Positions 61,792 through 64,000 of a stretch of 64,000 nt of DNA are shown piece after piece. A program made the position numbers and the translations under genes. The notes beneath the pieces are model-generated. The model was not told the DNA's origin. It did no database searches and was given only the letters and a program-made list of their open reading frames with translations. The stretch covers positions 186,001 through 250,000 of the forward strand of contig JADBKR010000002.1 in assembly GCA_014896295.1 (NCBI GenBank), given 5' to 3'. Numbering within the stretch: position 1 is the first letter of the stretch; each line of letters opens with the position of its first letter. The stretch comes from Limnochordaceae bacterium. GTDB taxonomy: Bacteria; Bacillota; Limnochordia; Limnochordales; Geochordaceae.

Positions 61792-64000
61792 TCACCGGCT
61801 CCGAGTGGCCGCGCCCTCCGCCTCCCGCCAGAGGGCGCAGACGGCTTGCCCCAGGGCAAGCCCCCCATCGCCCGGCGGCACCTCGCGGTGGGTCAGCACT
61901 TCGACGCCGGCGGCCTCGAGCCGCCGGGCCACTGCCTGCACCAGGTACGGGTTGTGAAACACGCCGCCGCTCAGGGCCACCACCCGCACGCCCTCTCGCA
62001 GGCAGGCCCGCTGCGCGGCCTGTACCATCGCATCTTCCACCGTCCGGTGCCAGCGAGCGGCAACGACGGCAGCGCCGGCGCCGCTCAGCCGGTCTCTGGC
62101 CGCCGCCACCACGGCCGGCAACAGGTCGATTTCCGGCGGGCGCACGCGATACGGATAGGGGCCGCCGCCGCTGCCTCGATCCCGAGCCGCGTAGCCGTCG
62201 CCGCCGGCTCCGCCGGGCTCTCGAGCCTCCAGCTCCTCCCGGGCCAGTTCGGACAACACCAGAGCAGGCTCGCCTTCGTAGGTCGCCTCCAGGCAAGTGC
62301 CCGTCGCGGCCGCCACCGCGTCGAAAAGCCGCCCGGCTCCGCAGCTCCGGGGGGAGTTGAAGCCCGAGGTCAGCACCCGCACAGCGAGCTCCAGGTCCCG
62401 CCGCATCTGGGGGAAAAGCGCTCGAGCCAGCGACAGTCCCTGTTCGACCCCCAGCTCCTCGCACAGGCAGGAAAGGGTGAGCAGCCAGGGCCGCCGGATG
62501 GCCCGCTCACCACCCGGCAGGCGGATGTAGCGCAGGTGCATCAGCCTCCGGCAACTGGCCAGGCCGCCCAGGAGGATCTCCCCTCCCCAGAGCGTGCCGT
62601 CTGTCCCGTAGCCCGTCCCGTCCAGGACGATCCCCACGGCAGGGCCGGTGCGGCCGTTTTCGGCCAGCGCCGCGACCAGGTGCGCGTGATGATGCTGGAT
62701 GCCGTGCACCCGCCCGACCAGGGACGCCCCCAGCCGCCTCGACCGGTAGCCCGGGTGCAGGTCGACGCCCGCCACCTCCGGCCACACGTCGAGCAACCGG
62801 CTCATCGACTCGACGTTGTGCCGCCAGAACGCTTCGGCCTCCACCGTCTCCAACTCGCCCGTGTGGGGGCCCATGAACGCCTGGCCCCCTTTGATGAGGC
62901 AGCAGGCGTTTTTCATGTCGCCGCCGGCTCCCAGCACCACCGGATGGGCGGCAGGCTCTCCCTGCCAGCGACGTGGCACGGGCACGGGGATGGGCGCAGG
63001 CACGAACCCCCTCGACCTCCGCAAGAACTGCGCCGCCTCTCCCACCACCTGCACCACCGAATCGTCGGCGCGGTTTGCGATCTCCCGGTCGTGTAACACG
63101 AAGGCGTCGGCGATGTCGCCGAGTTCCGCCAGGGCCGACTCGTTGTCCTTGACGATGGGCAGCGACGACCGATTGCCGCTCGTCATGACCAGGACCTCGC
63201 GCTCGGGCACCGCCTGGAACAGCAGCACGTGAAGGGGGGTGTACGGCAACATCACACCCAGGGTGCGCAGCCCCGGTGCCAGCGCCTCGGGAAGAGGTGC
63301 GTCCGGACGGCGCCGCAGCAACACGATGGGCGCTGCCGAGCTGCACAGCAGCCGGGCCTCGACCTCGTTCACCTCGCAGAGCCGGCGCACCGTCGCCAGG
63401 TCTTTCGCCATGATCGCGAAGGGCTTACGCGGCCGGTGCTTGCGGCGTCGCAGCCGCTGCACCGCCTCGGCGTCGAGCGCGTCGCAGGCCAGGTGGAACC
63501 CCCCGAGTCCCTTGACCGCCACGGTCTGCCCCGCCAGGATGGCCTGGCGGAACGCGGCCATCCAGTCGTGCCCATGGCCGTCCGCTGCGCGCCCGGGCGG
63601 ACGGCCCTCCGCCGGCCCCACCCACCACACGTGCGGCCCGCACTCCGGGCAGGCCGTGGGCTGGGCGTGGAAGCGCCGGTCGGCCGGGTCGTGGTATTCC
63701 CGGCTGCAGGCGGCACACATGGCGAATGCCGCCATGGTCGTGCGCTCGCGGTCGTAGGGCAACCCCCTGACGATGGTGAAACGGGGGCCGCAGTTGGTGC
63801 AGTTGATGAACGGGTACGAAAACCGCCGGTCCGACGGGTCGAGGAGCTCCCGGCGGCAGTCCGGGCAGATGGCCACGTCGGGCGGCACCAGGGCCGCCCC
63901 GGCCCGGCCCCGGGCACTGGGGGCGATTTCGAAGCGGTCGTAACCCGCAGGGGGCAGCACGTGCGACCGGATGTCGCGAATACGGGCAAGAGGCGGAGGG
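61792..64000 (-). CDS. hypF: Carbamoyltransferase HypF, [NiFe]-hydrogenase maturation (5' end beyond window)
   Basis: Makes thiocarbamate for the CN ligands of [NiFe]-hydrogenase. The frame is open to the right edge, so the N-terminal acylphosphatase domain is missing. Visible: two zinc-finger pairs (CPDCRRELLDP, CTNCGPRFTI; CAACSREYHDP, CPECGP), the YrdC-like domain (VAVKGLGGFHLACDA, RKHRPRKPFAIMAKDL), and the Kae1-like domain (HHHAHLVAALAENG, DGTGYGTDGTLWGGEILLG, ALSGGVFHNPYLVQAV). About 735 residues visible; full HypF is about 750-820. No other hyp genes are in view, so the hydrogenase locus may lie to the right. Confidence 0.95.
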   Translation of the reverse strand, partial: PPPLARIRDIRSHVLPPAGYDRFEIAPSARGRAGAALVPPDVAICPDCRRELLDPSDRRFSYPFINCTNCGPRFTIVRGLPYDRERTTMAAFAMCAACSREYHDPADRRFHAQPTACPECGPHVWWVGPAEGRPPGRAADGHGHDWMAAFRQAILAGQTVAVKGLGGFHLACDALDAEAVQRLRRRKHRPRKPFAIMAKDLATVRRLCEVNEVEARLLCSSAAPIVLLRRRPDAPLPEALAPGLRTLGVMLPYTPLHVLLFQAVPEREVLVMTSGNRSSLPIVKDNESALAELGDIADAFVLHDREIANRADDSVVQVVGEAAQFLRRSRGFVPAPIPVPVPRRWQGEPAAHPVVLGAGGDMKNACCLIKGGQAFMGPHTGELETVEAEAFWRHNVESMSRLLDVWPEVAGVDLHPGYRSRRLGASLVGRVHGIQHHHAHLVAALAENGRTGPAVGIVLDGTGYGTDGTLWGGEILLGGLASCRRLMHLRYIRLPGGERAIRRPWLLTLSCLCEELGVEQGLSLARALFPQMRRDLELAVRVLTSGFNSPRSCGAGRLFDAVAAATGTCLEATYEGEPALVLSELAREELEAREPGGAGGDGYAARDRGSGGGPYPYRVRPPEIDLLPAVVAAARDRLSGAGAAVVAARWHRTVEDAMVQAAQRACLREGVRVVALSGGVFHNPYLVQAVARRLEAAGVEVLTHREVPPGDGGLALGQAVCALWREAEGAATRSR

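Overview
This window is high-GC bacterial DNA with a Bacillota (Firmicutes)-like gene set: a YtpB/DUF2600 sesquarterpene-type synthase, AcuB-like CBS-ACT protein, GlpX-type fructose-1,6-bisphosphatase, DUF421/YetF and DUF402 proteins, SigmaA-type promoters and purine-rich Shine-Dalgarno (SD) sites. The high GC, fused 2-oxoacid:ferredoxin oxidoreductase and cytochrome bd-like/cytochrome c proteins suggest a deep, possibly thermophilic lineage such as Limnochordia or Symbiobacteriia. That placement is inference. The DNA is chromosomal in character: no transposase, phage gene, integrase, replication origin or CRISPR array was found.

Layout. 1-9.7 kb (all minus strand): malic enzyme (cut by the left edge), a three-gene ABC-2 exporter, glutamate dehydrogenase, endonuclease IV, a membrane metallophosphoesterase and a fused TRAP permease. 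9.7-10.5 kb: an AT-rich, vertebrate-looking block that interrupts the TRAP operon; the TAXI receptor lies on its far side. 11.8-26.8 kb: KorA and a KorB-KorC fusion, a Spy-like protein, an operon of split methylmalonyl-CoA mutase plus cutA and moeA, uridine kinase, Fe/Mn superoxide dismutase, a LysM/M23 wall hydrolase, an FTR1 iron permease, a PLP aminotransferase and YtpB. 26.9-28.2 kb: a second AT-rich alien block, abutting a truncated ABC permease. 28.2-41.7 kb: ABC permease/ATPase, an orphan Spo0B-like kinase, YciI, EamA, DUF402, CBS-ACT, the giant helicase Lhr, a two-subunit cytochrome bd-like complex with a c-type haem domain, an SDR without its catalytic Tyr/Lys, and a 1-Cys peroxiredoxin. 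42.5-50.3 kb: XPB helicase with its helicase-associated partner, a UroD-like protein and secreted proteins of unknown function. 50.5-55.3 kb: a complete livJHMGF branched-chain amino acid transporter. 55.3-64 kb: FolD, GlpX, DUF421, a P1B-4 metal ATPase behind a dyad operator, three tRNA genes (Arg, Gly, Thr) and HypF (cut by the right edge).

How the genes fit together: the metabolism suggested is acid- and amino-acid-based (malic enzyme, glutamate dehydrogenase, 2-oxoacid oxidoreductase, methylmalonyl mutase, Liv and TRAP uptake, GlpX gluconeogenesis) with an oxygen-handling layer (bd-like complex, SOD, peroxiredoxin) and metal handling (FTR1, P1B-4 ATPase, CutA, HypF, MoeA).

Quality caveat: five genes that look otherwise intact carry a single-base frameshift, mostly in G/C runs (TRAP permease, mutase large subunit, ABC permease, livF, P1B ATPase). 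Two alien blocks replace expected bacterial sequence. Both patterns point first to assembly or consensus errors and should be excluded before any biological reading.
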